Origin: a virus
IMG/VR virus record: IMGVR_UViG_3300023174_000359
Location: 1 to 37,656 of that record
DNA length: 37,656 nucleotides
Direction: 5' to 3' (one strand)
A program made the translations under genes and the position numbers. Under the pieces are notes generated by a model. That model ran no database searches. It had not been told where the DNA came from and worked only from the letters and a program-made list of their open reading frames with translations. Shown piece after piece: positions 28,413 to 36,433 of the stretch (positions are counted from its first letter, which is position 1; each line of letters starts with the position of its first letter).

Positions 28413-29725
28413 TTGACTCTCCTAATTTGGGCTAGTTGTCCAACAATGATTGCGGATACAACAACACCTTGAGATGTCTCACGTGATTCTGGTGTCATGT
28501 CTGCACCAATATTGCTTATCGCTTTCAATGCTTTACCTGGGTCTGTAAATATAACGTTAAGCAATTCAGTTGTGTCTTCAAAGATTTCAATGGCATCTGC
28601 TACTTCAGCAGTCAAGATGACACCGTTCTCCAACATAACTGGTTGCTCTGGTGGTAGGTCCTCATAGTCCAAACCAGATTCAGCAAAGGCTTCAAACGTA
28701 ATTGCCTCACCTAGGAACTGCTCAACCAAAGCATCAGCAACAAGTTCACGTTCTGTGTCAGTGAGTACACCATCTGACATGGCATTGTCTATGACTTCTT
28801 GTACAGATTCTTGTACAACTTCTTGTACAGGTTCAGTAGTTACCTCTGGCTCAGGCTCCACGGTAGGCTCCTCAATGGGTGCAGGAGGCTCTATAACGGA
28901 TTCTGAGGGACTTTCAGACGGTACTGGTACCTCAGGTACAGGAACAACATCTAACTGGGAAGGGCTAGGTGTGGGTTCTGGAGTCTGAGTTATTTCTGGT
29001 ACTGTTATTGGGGTGGGACTTGGTTCTATTGTAGGTTCAGGAGATGGTGATTCACTTTGAGTAGGTTCAGGTATTGGCGTTGGCTCTGGGTCCAAACTGG
29101 GTACAACACTTGGGACTGGCTCAGGAACCACTGGTGGTTCAGTAAACGATGACGGCACTGGTGCAGGTGGCACCTCTATAGGTATACCACCATTAACATC
29201 AAATGCTGCTTCTATCGGAACAACATCAGCACCACGTTCGTAACGGATACCACGGCGTAGGTCTGCTGGTAGCCACCCAAAGGTAACTACCTCACCATGC
29301 CAACCACCATCAGATGCACGATTAATAACTAATCTAATCTGTGTTAGTTCACCTGTTGACTGTGGGTATGGGCGTACACTCCACTCAGCACAGAAAGTAT
29401 TTTCTGTTGAACCAAATGAAAGATATGCACCATCACCCCATGTAACCCAGTCATAACCAGCAACTGACACCGATGGTGTCTGAGGATAACTACCATACGT
29501 ACCATCTGCTACACCAAATGTTAGTGTTCCATTAGTTGAAACAAATACATTACTGTGTTCGGTGCTACCTAATGAAAGACTAAACGGCAAGTTGGCTGCG
29601 AATGCAGAGTCATCATCACGACTGTAAGTATATGTGTCACATACTACGCTTGCACTTGCTGGTGTGGACACCATGAACATACTTGCTATAAATAAAACAA
29701 TCCCTATGCGGAATAGTTTATTCAA
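28409..29725 (-). CDS. Secreted protein with signal peptide and proline-rich spacer
   Basis: 438 residues. Signal peptide: positively charged MNKLFR, hydrophobic core to about residue 20, cleavage likely after ASA (25). The next ~165 residues are beta-rich with Trp/Gly-rich strands (SNVFVSTNGTLTFGVADG, YDWVTWGDGAYLSFGS, TFCAEWSVRP, WHGEVVTFGW) that resemble a nidogen-like extracellular domain. A Pro/Glu/Ser/Thr spacer (~185-300) then leads to an acidic helical C-terminus. It lies in the lysis cassette, between the holin-like gene and a second small membrane protein, overlapping the former by 4 bases. It could act on the cell wall or adhesion, or be a superinfection or spanin-like factor. No enzyme motif visible. 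Confidence 0.8.
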   Translation of the reverse strand: MNKLFRIGIVLFIASMFMVSTPASASVVCDTYTYSRDDDSAFAANLPFSLSLGSTEHSNVFVSTNGTLTFGVADGTYGSYPQTPSVSVAGYDWVTWGDGAYLSFGSTENTFCAEWSVRPYPQSTGELTQIRLVINRASDGGWHGEVVTFGWLPADLRRGIRYERGADVVPIEAAFDVNGGIPIEVPPAPVPSSFTEPPVVPEPVPSVVPSLDPEPTPIPEPTQSESPSPEPTIEPSPTPITVPEITQTPEPTPSPSQLDVVPVPEVPVPSESPSESVIEPPAPIEEPTVEPEPEVTTEPVQEVVQESVQEVIDNAMSDGVLTDTERELVADALVEQFLGEAITFEAFAESGLDYEDLPPEQPVMLENGVILTAEVADAIEIFEDTTELLNVIFTDPGKALKAISNIGADMTPESRETSQGVVVSAIIVGQLAQIRRVK

Positions 29726-29959
29726 TTACTTCTTGGAACCTTTTTCGTAGGATGCAAAGATTTCATCTATTTCAGCAGCAGTTAACTTACCATCTTCTAG
29801 GTATGCACGGCACAACTTCTCAATGATTACTGCACAAGCACCAATACCTGCCATTGCTGCAGACTTCCATACCTCAACACCAAGGATAGAGCCAGCACCA
29901 ATCACACCAAGACAAGCCACAGCGAATGCTGCAACAATCTTCTTACCGATTTCTACCAT
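29726..29959 (-). CDS. Second holin-like membrane protein
   Basis: 77 residues with two hydrophobic segments (roughly 8-27, VAAFAVACLGVIGAGSILGV, and 33-47, SAAMAGIGACAVIIE), then a charged tail with EDGKLTAAEIDEIF. Paired-helix plus acidic tail is common among actinophage holins and antiholins. It directly precedes the secreted protein (next ATG follows the stop by one base). Which of the two small membrane proteins is the holin is uncertain. Confidence 0.72.
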   Translation of the reverse strand: MVEIGKKIVAAFAVACLGVIGAGSILGVEVWKSAAMAGIGACAVIIEKLCRAYLEDGKLTAAEIDEIFASYEKGSKK

Positions 29960-32262
29960 TATAGTTTCCTTACTGTCACTAGCAACAAGCCACCGTAGCC
30001 GTTGCTGTCTTTATCGGGGGAAGATTCGTTAGTGAAACGAACCTCTTCAATTACACCTTCAAATGATTCATCTGTTCTGAAATCTTTAATCTGAACAAAG
30101 TCACCTATTGCTTCAAGTTCTTCTAGTTTCTGAACAACGTCATTAGCACGACCCTTGTAACCAAATTGTGAGTTATATTTATCCATCTCAATGTCATAGC
30201 ATGATAGTGGGAACTGATAAATTCTTTGGCGTGGTACACCAGGCACAGACTTTAACTGGTAAGACTGCAGTACAGGATAATCAGTTACGGGTGAACCATT
30301 GTTGAGTGTGTACCTGATTGAGATAAACTCTTGACCACCAGTAGGTTGGTTCAGTGCAATATTTTGTTCAAGAGAAACAGAATCAAGATTGATAATGTCA
30401 TACTTATTTCCAGCGTTATCAATAGTTTCAACAGTGATACTGTCACCAGTAGCAACAAGTCCACGAGTCTGTAGGTACTTAAAGAACTTAGGTTCAACTG
30501 TACCGTAACGAATCTTTCCTGTTTCTAGGTAACCAGATGAACGGTAGTCAGTTGTATGCTCCACTTGCAGTTCACCTGCTGCTCCGCCTTCTTCAATAAC
30601 CATAACAAGACGGTCATTGAGGCTATAGACTTCAGTACAATCAGAACTATCTGGAGTTGAGTCATACTCTAAGTCATACGCATATGCAAATGTTCCATCA
30701 GAAAACTGTTGTGAGAGGTCAATGCGAATAAGAACACCATTTATGTTTCCATTAATACCTGCTGCTTTTGTTGCAGCATATATATATGTTCCACGTTCAG
30801 TGAATCCATTAATTGGATATGAACTTTCAATTACAAGTGGACCAAGAATTAAGTTTCCATTGGCATCAACTGGACAAATTCTTACACCTTGACTTGTTCC
30901 AACAACTAAATAGCCCAAGTAAAAGTGAATTGCTTTAACTAATTCACCATCTGGAAGAGTAATGTTTACGGTTGAACTTGATAAATCTGGAAGTAATGTT
31001 CCATTGTTTGCGGATGTAGGGGTAGCATCAAAACCTATTTTCCAAATCTCACCATTATTACCAGCATTGCCTGATGCGTAAATATTTGTCTGACCACCAG
31101 CAATGTCATTCCAAACAAATGTAGAATCAAGATGAGTACGTGAGTCATACTGTTTTCCAGCAGGTAGTGCCCCAGTGTGAGCATTAGTATTTCCTTGGCT
31201 ATCATCTATAAGATTTAGTATGTTATTTTCACCAAAAAAAATAAAACCTTTAGCATACTTAACAAATGCTTTTGAACCAGCAGAATGTCTAGCAAATACT
31301 ACATCAGAATCTAATGTGCCAACAATTCCTCTATGAATAGCACCGCTACACGTAGCGTAATACTTTCCACCAGATGTAGTTACAGAAGTGAATGGATAAT
31401 TAGAACCGTTGTGTCCCTGTGGATACGAAGTTGCTGTATATACATAGTTAGCAGTGTCCATCGCACCGTTTGGTGCAGTAACACCAAGGCTAATTTTATT
31501 TAGAATACCATTGGCATCACCAGATACAAGAACATCTTTAGTTCCATCATTGCCAGTAGCAGCATTGATACCTTGAGCACCAGTGTAACCATGAAATACA
31601 TCGTGATGTAAACGCAACTCACCAGTAGTCCAGATATCTACACCACGAGAGTCATGGAACCTATTGGCTGTATATTCATAATCTGTGCCTGGTTCGTAGA
31701 ACTCAATGCCAGCACCGTTATGCCATGATGTCTGTGAGCGTACCCACCAACCAGTAAGAGACTGTTCGCCAGGTTCCCTGCTGGTATCAAACTGGTCCTT
31801 CTTGTACTGTGCCGTCTCACGGCGATAAGGATTCTGATTGTCAACTTTTAGGATAAAAGGAATATCTGCAATAGAAACATCGTATGACACATCCGTTAAA
31901 TCAAATGACTCATTGGTTGCAACATAAGTTAAGTCATACGCTAAGTCTATGTTTGGTGTAACAGAAGATGCGGTAAATGCAACAACACTACTTGAACTAT
32001 TAGTTCCAGTATTAGCACCTGCTATTGTAAACTGTGTAGCACTAGCAGTTGCTACCGTAGCAGTAGTTTTATTGTATCCTGCTATGTTTGAACCAGTAAC
32101 ATCAATAACATCACCAGCGACAAAGGTATTTGCTGCAGTGTAAGTTATGGTTGTTCCATTGCCAGATACTGCTGTTACTTTTGCAGTCTTGTAAGTGTAC
32201 TTACTAGATGATTCAGTAATGTCTTCGGAGTAAGTTAAACCTGTTGTAGGATTAATAGGCAT
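29959..32262 (-). CDS. Large tail protein, nozzle or tail-hub candidate
   Basis: 767 residues. A Thr/Ser/Gly-rich N-terminal region (~1-120), then repeated Asn/Gly/Asp-rich beta-strands with aromatic residues (WWVRSQTSWHNGAGIEFY, GVDIWTTGELRLHHDVFH, YLGYLVVGTSQGVRICPVD, YIYAATKAAGINGNINGV) that look like a beta-propeller or beta-sandwich series, and a C-terminal mixed domain (FVQIKDFRTDESFEGVIEEV). Size, beta-propeller-like repeats and location match tail nozzle proteins of short-tailed phages (T7 gp12-like), which seal the DNA channel; a large tail-spike is the alternative. The first gene upstream of it encodes an FN3 protein. Confidence 0.72.
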   Translation of the reverse strand: MPINPTTGLTYSEDITESSSKYTYKTAKVTAVSGNGTTITYTAANTFVAGDVIDVTGSNIAGYNKTTATVATASATQFTIAGANTGTNSSSSVVAFTASSVTPNIDLAYDLTYVATNESFDLTDVSYDVSIADIPFILKVDNQNPYRRETAQYKKDQFDTSREPGEQSLTGWWVRSQTSWHNGAGIEFYEPGTDYEYTANRFHDSRGVDIWTTGELRLHHDVFHGYTGAQGINAATGNDGTKDVLVSGDANGILNKISLGVTAPNGAMDTANYVYTATSYPQGHNGSNYPFTSVTTSGGKYYATCSGAIHRGIVGTLDSDVVFARHSAGSKAFVKYAKGFIFFGENNILNLIDDSQGNTNAHTGALPAGKQYDSRTHLDSTFVWNDIAGGQTNIYASGNAGNNGEIWKIGFDATPTSANNGTLLPDLSSSTVNITLPDGELVKAIHFYLGYLVVGTSQGVRICPVDANGNLILGPLVIESSYPINGFTERGTYIYAATKAAGINGNINGVLIRIDLSQQFSDGTFAYAYDLEYDSTPDSSDCTEVYSLNDRLVMVIEEGGAAGELQVEHTTDYRSSGYLETGKIRYGTVEPKFFKYLQTRGLVATGDSITVETIDNAGNKYDIINLDSVSLEQNIALNQPTGGQEFISIRYTLNNGSPVTDYPVLQSYQLKSVPGVPRQRIYQFPLSCYDIEMDKYNSQFGYKGRANDVVQKLEELEAIGDFVQIKDFRTDESFEGVIEEVRFTNESSPDKDSNGYGGLLLVTVRKL

Positions 32263-32276
32263 TTATATTCCTTAAG

Positions 32277-32885
32277 TTATGCAGGGTCGTTTACCGCAAG
32301 AGTTACATCAAAATTTGCACTTGAGGCAAGAGTTGTATCGGAACCATTATGAACACCAGCATTAAATGTAAACACCTCGTATCTCTGTGGAGTGGTTGGC
32401 TGAGGTGAACCATAGTAAACAGTAGCATTTCCGCTGGCATTTGTCGTGTAACCATATATAAGTTTGCCAGGAATACCTGCGCCAGTTGAAACGTTAACTA
32501 ATTTAAGTACAACAGGACCAGCCTCAAAATACCAGTTTCCTGAGTATGAAGTTTCGCCACTAACGTAATCTATTCTTGTCGTAATTTTTGCAAGAGTAGT
32601 TGTGCTAACTGCTGCAGTAGGTCCATTACCTAATGAGTTGGTTGCTAAAACAGTATAAGAATATCCAGTTGACGCAGTTAAACCAGTGTCATTGAATGAG
32701 GTACTTGAACCTGTGTAAATTGTAGTAACACCACGCTTAAGCGTGTAACTAGTAATAGGTAAACCACCATTAAAAGGTGCAACCCAACTTAAAGAAACAG
32801 AAGTAATAGATGGGGTTGCAGTAAATGATGCAGGGGCATTAGGAACTGTTGCCCCACCTTGAGCAATAACGCCAGCAGGAATCAT
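32277..32885 (-). CDS. FN3-domain protein, likely fibre-associated
   Basis: 202 residues from ATG 32885 (MIPAGVIAQGGATVPNAP), which overlaps the stop of the upstream gene (TAATG). Residues ~18-95 form a fibronectin type III domain: PNAPASFTATPSITSVSLSW with the conserved Trp, then GLPITSYTLKRG, TSFNDTGLTASTGYSYTVLA and NSLGNGP. The remainder is a beta-rich C-terminal domain with VVLKLVNVSTGAGIP and NATVYYGSP. FN3 domains on phage structural proteins commonly decorate capsids or tails and bind carbohydrate. Its place next to the fibre gene supports a tail role. Confidence 0.85.
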   Translation of the reverse strand: MIPAGVIAQGGATVPNAPASFTATPSITSVSLSWVAPFNGGLPITSYTLKRGVTTIYTGSSTSFNDTGLTASTGYSYTVLATNSLGNGPTAAVSTTTLAKITTRIDYVSGETSYSGNWYFEAGPVVLKLVNVSTGAGIPGKLIYGYTTNASGNATVYYGSPQPTTPQRYEVFTFNAGVHNGSDTTLASSANFDVTLAVNDPA

Positions 32886-33691
32886 TACTGTAGGTTTCCA
32901 ATCAGTACCCAAGTATTAGTATCACGCTTAATTAAAGTTGCAGCAGACCACTGGGCTTTAATAATGCGAGTAGCAGCACCAGTTAGGGAGTAGTAGTTAA
33001 CAGTTACTCCAGCAGTAGGAGTAATAGTTGTTGCACCTGCACCAGTTTGAATAATAGTAATCTCTGTGCCAGTTGGAAAAGCAACACTTGAATTAAGTGG
33101 AACGGTAAGTGTATTAGCCGAAGCATTGTTCATTTCAATGTACTTACCAGCATCACCAAGAACAAGAGTATAAGTAGTACCAGTTTGAGCGTTAGTAAGT
33201 GGACTTAATAGTGCTCTAGCATCTAACTGTGTTTGAATAGCAGAAGTAACACCATCAACATATCCAATTTCTGTAGAAGTTACGTTACCAATAGAAGTGG
33301 CAGACGGAAGAACCACAGTACCAGTAAATGTAGGACTAGCCAATGGTGCAATAGAACCAGTAACACCATGAACATTAGTAACTGCATAGATGTGGTCTTG
33401 CGGTTCCTGCAAGTCACGAGCAGTAATCATGTGACGCACAACAGCAGCAGCATCATGTGCCTTTGCTCCACTGCTATCTGCATTGCGAGTAATGTTTAGG
33501 GTTGTGCCAGCAGATAAACCAGTAACAGTAACAATTTCTTCTTTGGCTGTGTCGGGGTCAATCACTAAGGTGTACGGGTATGTACCAGGTAGTGTTGTGA
33601 TACTGTTAAGTGTCATTGTTGATGCGGCATCATTGATGCTTGCGCTTAAGGTTTTAGCCTCAGCAGTGGAAGTATAATTACGGGCTGGCAT
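32885..33691 (-). CDS. Tail fibre-like protein
   Basis: 268 residues. N-terminal domain with strands (TSTAEAKTLSASINDAASTM, TLVIDPDTAKEEIVTVTGLS), then DLQEPQDHIYAVTNVHGVTG, a block seen in actinophage fibres just before the repetitive shaft, followed by TGTVVLPSATSIGNV-type repeats, and a C-terminal beta-domain (TEITIIQTGAGATTITPTAG) that looks like a folded tip. It likely recognises the host surface. Located between connector-like and FN3 genes; coupled to the latter. Confidence 0.8.
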   Translation of the reverse strand: MPARNYTSTAEAKTLSASINDAASTMTLNSITTLPGTYPYTLVIDPDTAKEEIVTVTGLSAGTTLNITRNADSSGAKAHDAAAVVRHMITARDLQEPQDHIYAVTNVHGVTGSIAPLASPTFTGTVVLPSATSIGNVTSTEIGYVDGVTSAIQTQLDARALLSPLTNAQTGTTYTLVLGDAGKYIEMNNASANTLTVPLNSSVAFPTGTEITIIQTGAGATTITPTAGVTVNYYSLTGAATRIIKAQWSAATLIKRDTNTWVLIGNLQ

Positions 33692-33699
33692 GATTTACC

Positions 33700-34599
33700 T
33701 TATCGGGTGAAGTGGATACGGATAGGATTGCGGTCATTAAGTTTTCTTGCCTCTTCAGCAAGACGCTTGTCATAAAGAGCAAGTAAGTATTTAGATGCAT
33801 TAGTACCAGCACCATAGGCACGACCAGCAATCTGTGACTGTTGGTCAGACTCAGCAGAACCAAAGGTCAAGCGACCTGGGTCAATGAATGATGCTAGACG
33901 AGCAGATGCACCAATAACAATTAAGTCTTTGCAAGATGATGGCAAACCTGTAACTGTTTCAAAGTCATCATCATTAGTGTCCATTATAGAAGGAGCGGCG
34001 GTATAGAATACTTGGACAGTGCGACCAGACTCAACACCAGATAAAATAGTAATGCTGTTACGACTATTGAAAGCATCAGTGTTAGCCATAGGGTCAACCC
34101 GATAACCACGAACAGGAAGCCATTCTTTAGTAGGACCAGTAGTTTCATAAGATACTGCAAGAACTGTTTCCACTTCATCAGGTAAAGCATAGGTTGACTT
34201 GGCTGGCATAAACGAAAAGGTATGCGTACCAGTTGTATATAGGTCTGGAAAAGTTGAAAGAAGAGTTTCATTAATTGCACCCTTGACATCAAGGCTTGGG
34301 AATGTTGGAGAGATGGTTACTCGTGCACCATTCTGGTGTGTCGCTGCAGATGTTCCATTGTATCCACGACCATAAGGTGGAATGCTAAGTGTTCCTGAAT
34401 TTCGGTCATAGGAATCTACATAGATTAATTCATCGTCAATCTGGATAATGCCAGTTGAGATATTGTTGGCAGAAGCGACAGTGATAGTAGTTGCCGTTGC
34501 ATTTACTGCAGCAGTGAGATGTGTCTGACGGTCTTGACGTAGCGTAAACCCTGCTAGTTTACGTACAACCTCATCAGTCATTGAGCCGAATGTTGCCAT
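33700..34599 (-). CDS. Head-tail connector or adaptor-like protein
   Basis: 299 residues. N-terminal helix (MTDEVVRKLAGFTLRQDRQT), then beta-rich segments with ATTITVASANNISTGIIQID and a loop with YVDSYDRNSGTLSIPPYGRG, then a segment with INETLLSTFPDLY and a C-terminal helical part (LLALYDKRLAEEARKLNDRN). The 'tVasa...sta.iq...El..V...dg..l.v..rG' layout resembles phage adaptor proteins, which attach the tail to the portal. It sits among tail genes, after the very basic proteins; assignment is moderate. Confidence 0.68.
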   Translation of the reverse strand: MATFGSMTDEVVRKLAGFTLRQDRQTHLTAAVNATATTITVASANNISTGIIQIDDELIYVDSYDRNSGTLSIPPYGRGYNGTSAATHQNGARVTISPTFPSLDVKGAINETLLSTFPDLYTTGTHTFSFMPAKSTYALPDEVETVLAVSYETTGPTKEWLPVRGYRVDPMANTDAFNSRNSITILSGVESGRTVQVFYTAAPSIMDTNDDDFETVTGLPSSCKDLIVIGASARLASFIDPGRLTFGSAESDQQSQIAGRAYGAGTNASKYLLALYDKRLAEEARKLNDRNPIRIHFTR

Positions 34600-34760
34600 T
34601 ATTTCTTCTTCCCTTTGGCTGCAGCCATGTTATCAATTAGATTTGGATAAGGTCTTCCAGCCTTTTTAGCACGAGCCTTTGCACTGGCTACCTGACTAGG
34701 TGTTAATTTCTTAGACTTTGATTTAGGGTTTGGTTTATCCCAAACTTGCTTCTTTACCAT
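34599..34760 (-). CDS. 53-residue lysine-rich protein
   Basis: ATG 34760 to TAA 34599-34601, overlapping the next gene's start (TAATG). MVKKQVWDKPNPKSKSKKLT..., with about one third Lys or Arg. No hydrophobic core, likely intrinsically disordered and DNA-binding. It overlaps the preceding gene by 7 bases. Not listed by a simple length cut, but its ends interlock with both neighbours. Confidence 0.7.
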   Translation of the reverse strand: MVKKQVWDKPNPKSKSKKLTPSQVASAKARAKKAGRPYPNLIDNMAAAKGKKK

Positions 34761-35041
34761 TTAACTTTATCCGCCCAGTATGCTGCTGACATTTTGCCTT
34801 TTGAAATATTAGATGCGTGACGTGCCTTAAATGACCGTCTACGTGCAGCATAGGCGGCTGACTCCCCTGATTTTTTAGGGGAGCCAGACACACCTTGCTG
34901 ACCAAAGCGAATAGTCTTAACCTCAGCACCAACTTTAGCCACAACAACGTGTGACTTGGTTGGATGGCTAGGTGTACGCTTCGGCTTGTTGTAGCCAGAA
35001 ACACCAGCACGTGCTAGACGAGGGTCCTTCTTTGCTACCAT
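34754..35041 (-). CDS. Basic conserved phage protein, possible DNA-binding virion component
   Basis: 95 residues, strongly basic. Conserved-looking blocks: MVAKKDPRLARAGVSGYNKPKR, TPSHPTKSHVVVAKVG, TIRFGQQGVSGSP, and C-terminal SFKARHASNISKGKMSAAYW. I recognise this as a type of small basic protein conserved in many phages (for instance in cyanophages) of unknown function, with the 'SFKARH..NI.KGKMSAAYWA' signature. Likely coats or condenses DNA, or is a capsid cement factor. Overlaps the 53-residue basic gene by 7 bases. Confidence 0.8.
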   Translation of the reverse strand: MVAKKDPRLARAGVSGYNKPKRTPSHPTKSHVVVAKVGAEVKTIRFGQQGVSGSPKKSGESAAYAARRRSFKARHASNISKGKMSAAYWADKVKW

Positions 35042-35043
35042 GA

Positions 35044-35631
35044 TTACTTCTGTTTTGCTCTGGCTGTTGCAGCCTTTTTCTTATCTTGAATAGCCTTTTG
35101 GTTCTTAGCAAGAAGAGCATTTGTTGCAGCACTCTTCTTATCCAACTTAGCCTGTGAACTTGAAAGCATTCCAGGAAGATTAATAAGTGGCTTGTTAACT
35201 CTTGTTCCACCACTTGTCTTTATTGTGGTAGTTGAAGACTTTCCAGTAATCGTTCCACTTGGACGAGTTGTTGTCTTATTTACAGTGGCACGACCCTCAC
35301 GATTGTTTGGAGTCAACTTTGCATTGTTAGCCTTTTTAGTTGCTGTTTTACCAGCAGCAATCTGTGCCTGTGTAGGCTTTGGCATTCCCATGCCACGGTC
35401 AATAGTAGGCTTCTTTGACTTTTCAGGTTGTGGCATTTTTCCTGCAGGAAACTTACTTACAGTTGATTTGCCAATAGCAGCGTTTACACGCTTTGCTCCG
35501 TAGAAACGAGTTAATGCTTCACGCATTTCTGGTGATGCACCCTTAGCCTTAGCGAGGTTTCCAGCCATGGTTCCCTTGCGTAATTGGGCTACAGTCTTTT
35601 CGGAGACTTTGATTTTCTTATTTATAGCCAT
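35044..35631 (-). CDS. Lysine/alanine-rich disordered protein
   Basis: 195 residues, rich in Lys, Ala, Thr and Asn. N-terminus MAINKKIKVSEKTVAQLRKGTM with a short helix, then a long low-complexity basic stretch (KTTTRPSGTITGKSSTTTIK, ATARAKQK at the end). It has the composition of histone H1-like tails. Probably binds packaged DNA or acts as a scaffold for the following basic proteins. The next gene follows after two bases. No named family. Confidence 0.72.
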   Translation of the reverse strand: MAINKKIKVSEKTVAQLRKGTMAGNLAKAKGASPEMREALTRFYGAKRVNAAIGKSTVSKFPAGKMPQPEKSKKPTIDRGMGMPKPTQAQIAAGKTATKKANNAKLTPNNREGRATVNKTTTRPSGTITGKSSTTTIKTSGGTRVNKPLINLPGMLSSSQAKLDKKSAATNALLAKNQKAIQDKKKAATARAKQK

Positions 35632-35635
35632 TACT

Positions 35636-35788
35636 TTACTTACCCTTCTTGGTTGTCCGTGGCATTGCAGGAACTGCTGGTACCTTCGGCATGTTATTGT
35701 TTACTACCATTGGAGTGAAGGATGAACCCTCTACCTTTGGCATTTCATGTTGATAGTTGATGTGGTTACATCCGCACTTAGCGCACAT
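35636..35788 (-). CDS. 50-residue CXXCXC protein
   Basis: ATG 35788, overlapping the stop of the upstream gene (TAATG), to TAA 35636-35638. N-terminus MCAKCGCNHINYQHE supplies C2, C5, C7 and histidines 9 and 14, a likely metal knuckle; the remainder is Pro/Val/Met/Lys-rich (NNMPKVPAVPAMPRTTKKGK). It fits between two basic genes with tight stop/start geometry on one side and a 4-base gap on the other. Function unknown. Confidence 0.68.
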   Translation of the reverse strand: MCAKCGCNHINYQHEMPKVEGSSFTPMVVNNNMPKVPAVPAMPRTTKKGK

Positions 35789-36075
35789 TAGGATGGACGT
35801 CCCATCTTCTTTTCCATCTTCTTCTTGCGAGGAGATTCTTTTGCTTCATGCTTTTTCTTAGCCATAGGAGACTTGTAAGTTTCTTTCATTGCCACTTTTT
35901 TGGCAACTTTCTTTGCTGGTTTCTTCATTCCTGCCTCACTCATTGCGATTGCGATTGCTTGTTTACGGGACTTAACGACAGGACCTTTTTTAGAACCTGA
36001 ATGTAACATGCCACCTTTAAATTCGTGCATTACTTTAGCAACCTTCTTAGTTGCTTTCTTATAGGTCTGAGCCAT
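35788..36075 (-). CDS. DUF6496-like basic protein
   Basis: 95 residues from ATG 36075 (MAQTYKKATKKVAKVMHEF), with AGGAT six bases upstream; an earlier in-frame ATG at 36105 is possible but runs back into the preceding gene. It carries KVAKVMHEFKGGMLHSGSKK, PVVKSRKQAIAIAMSEAGMK: the signature I know from DUF6496 proteins of phages and bacteria. The C-terminal ~45 residues are almost entirely Lys-rich (KKPAKKVAKKVAMKE, KKMEKKMGRPS). Probably DNA-binding. Overlaps the preceding gene by 17 bases. Confidence 0.78.
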   Translation of the reverse strand: MAQTYKKATKKVAKVMHEFKGGMLHSGSKKGPVVKSRKQAIAIAMSEAGMKKPAKKVAKKVAMKETYKSPMAKKKHEAKESPRKKKMEKKMGRPS

Positions 36076-36433
36076 ATGCATATCCTGTCTTATCTGATAC
36101 GTCAAGAGCCTTGCGAATCTTGGCGGTAGTTGTACCTTCTGGTTGTATTCCTTGTGCTCTTGCAGAGCGATATAGGTCTAGTTCTTTATCCCATTTCTTC
36201 TGAGACATATCTCTAGTACCGTTAGCATCTCCAGTATTTAACTGAAGTGTTCCTATTTTGCAAGCAAAACAACCTGCTACATAGGAAGTGTGTGTGTGCT
36301 CAACTACAATGCTTCCATTACTGGGTGCCTCAATAAAGGTCTCTGAGCAATCAGTGCAACCATAAGAACCTGGCTTATAGTTAAAGTTCTCATCAAGTTT
36401 CCATGTGAGAATCTTTGTAGTGTGACTATGCAT
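36059..36433 (-). CDS. Conserved phage protein with zinc ribbon
   Basis: 124 residues. CTDCSE (C26, C29) pairs with CFACK (C55, C58) to form a zinc ribbon flanked by HTHTSYVAGC; then NTGDANGTRDMSQKKWDKELDLYRSARAQGIQPEGTTTAKI in continuous blocks, which matches a hypothetical conserved in many actinophages (sense: DAYR.ARRQGIQP.GT). It lies two genes from the right end of the operon and overlaps the glycosyltransferase gene. Likely a structural or head-associated protein; its function is unknown. Confidence 0.78.
   Translation of the reverse strand: MHSHTTKILTWKLDENFNYKPGSYGCTDCSETFIEAPSNGSIVVEHTHTSYVAGCFACKIGTLQLNTGDANGTRDMSQKKWDKELDLYRSARAQGIQPEGTTTAKIRKALDVSDKTGYAYGSDL

Noticed and set aside
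28755-28988. Plus-strand Ser/Gly/Thr-rich frame
   Set aside because: Complement of the Pro/Glu spacer in the secreted protein; no ribosome site.
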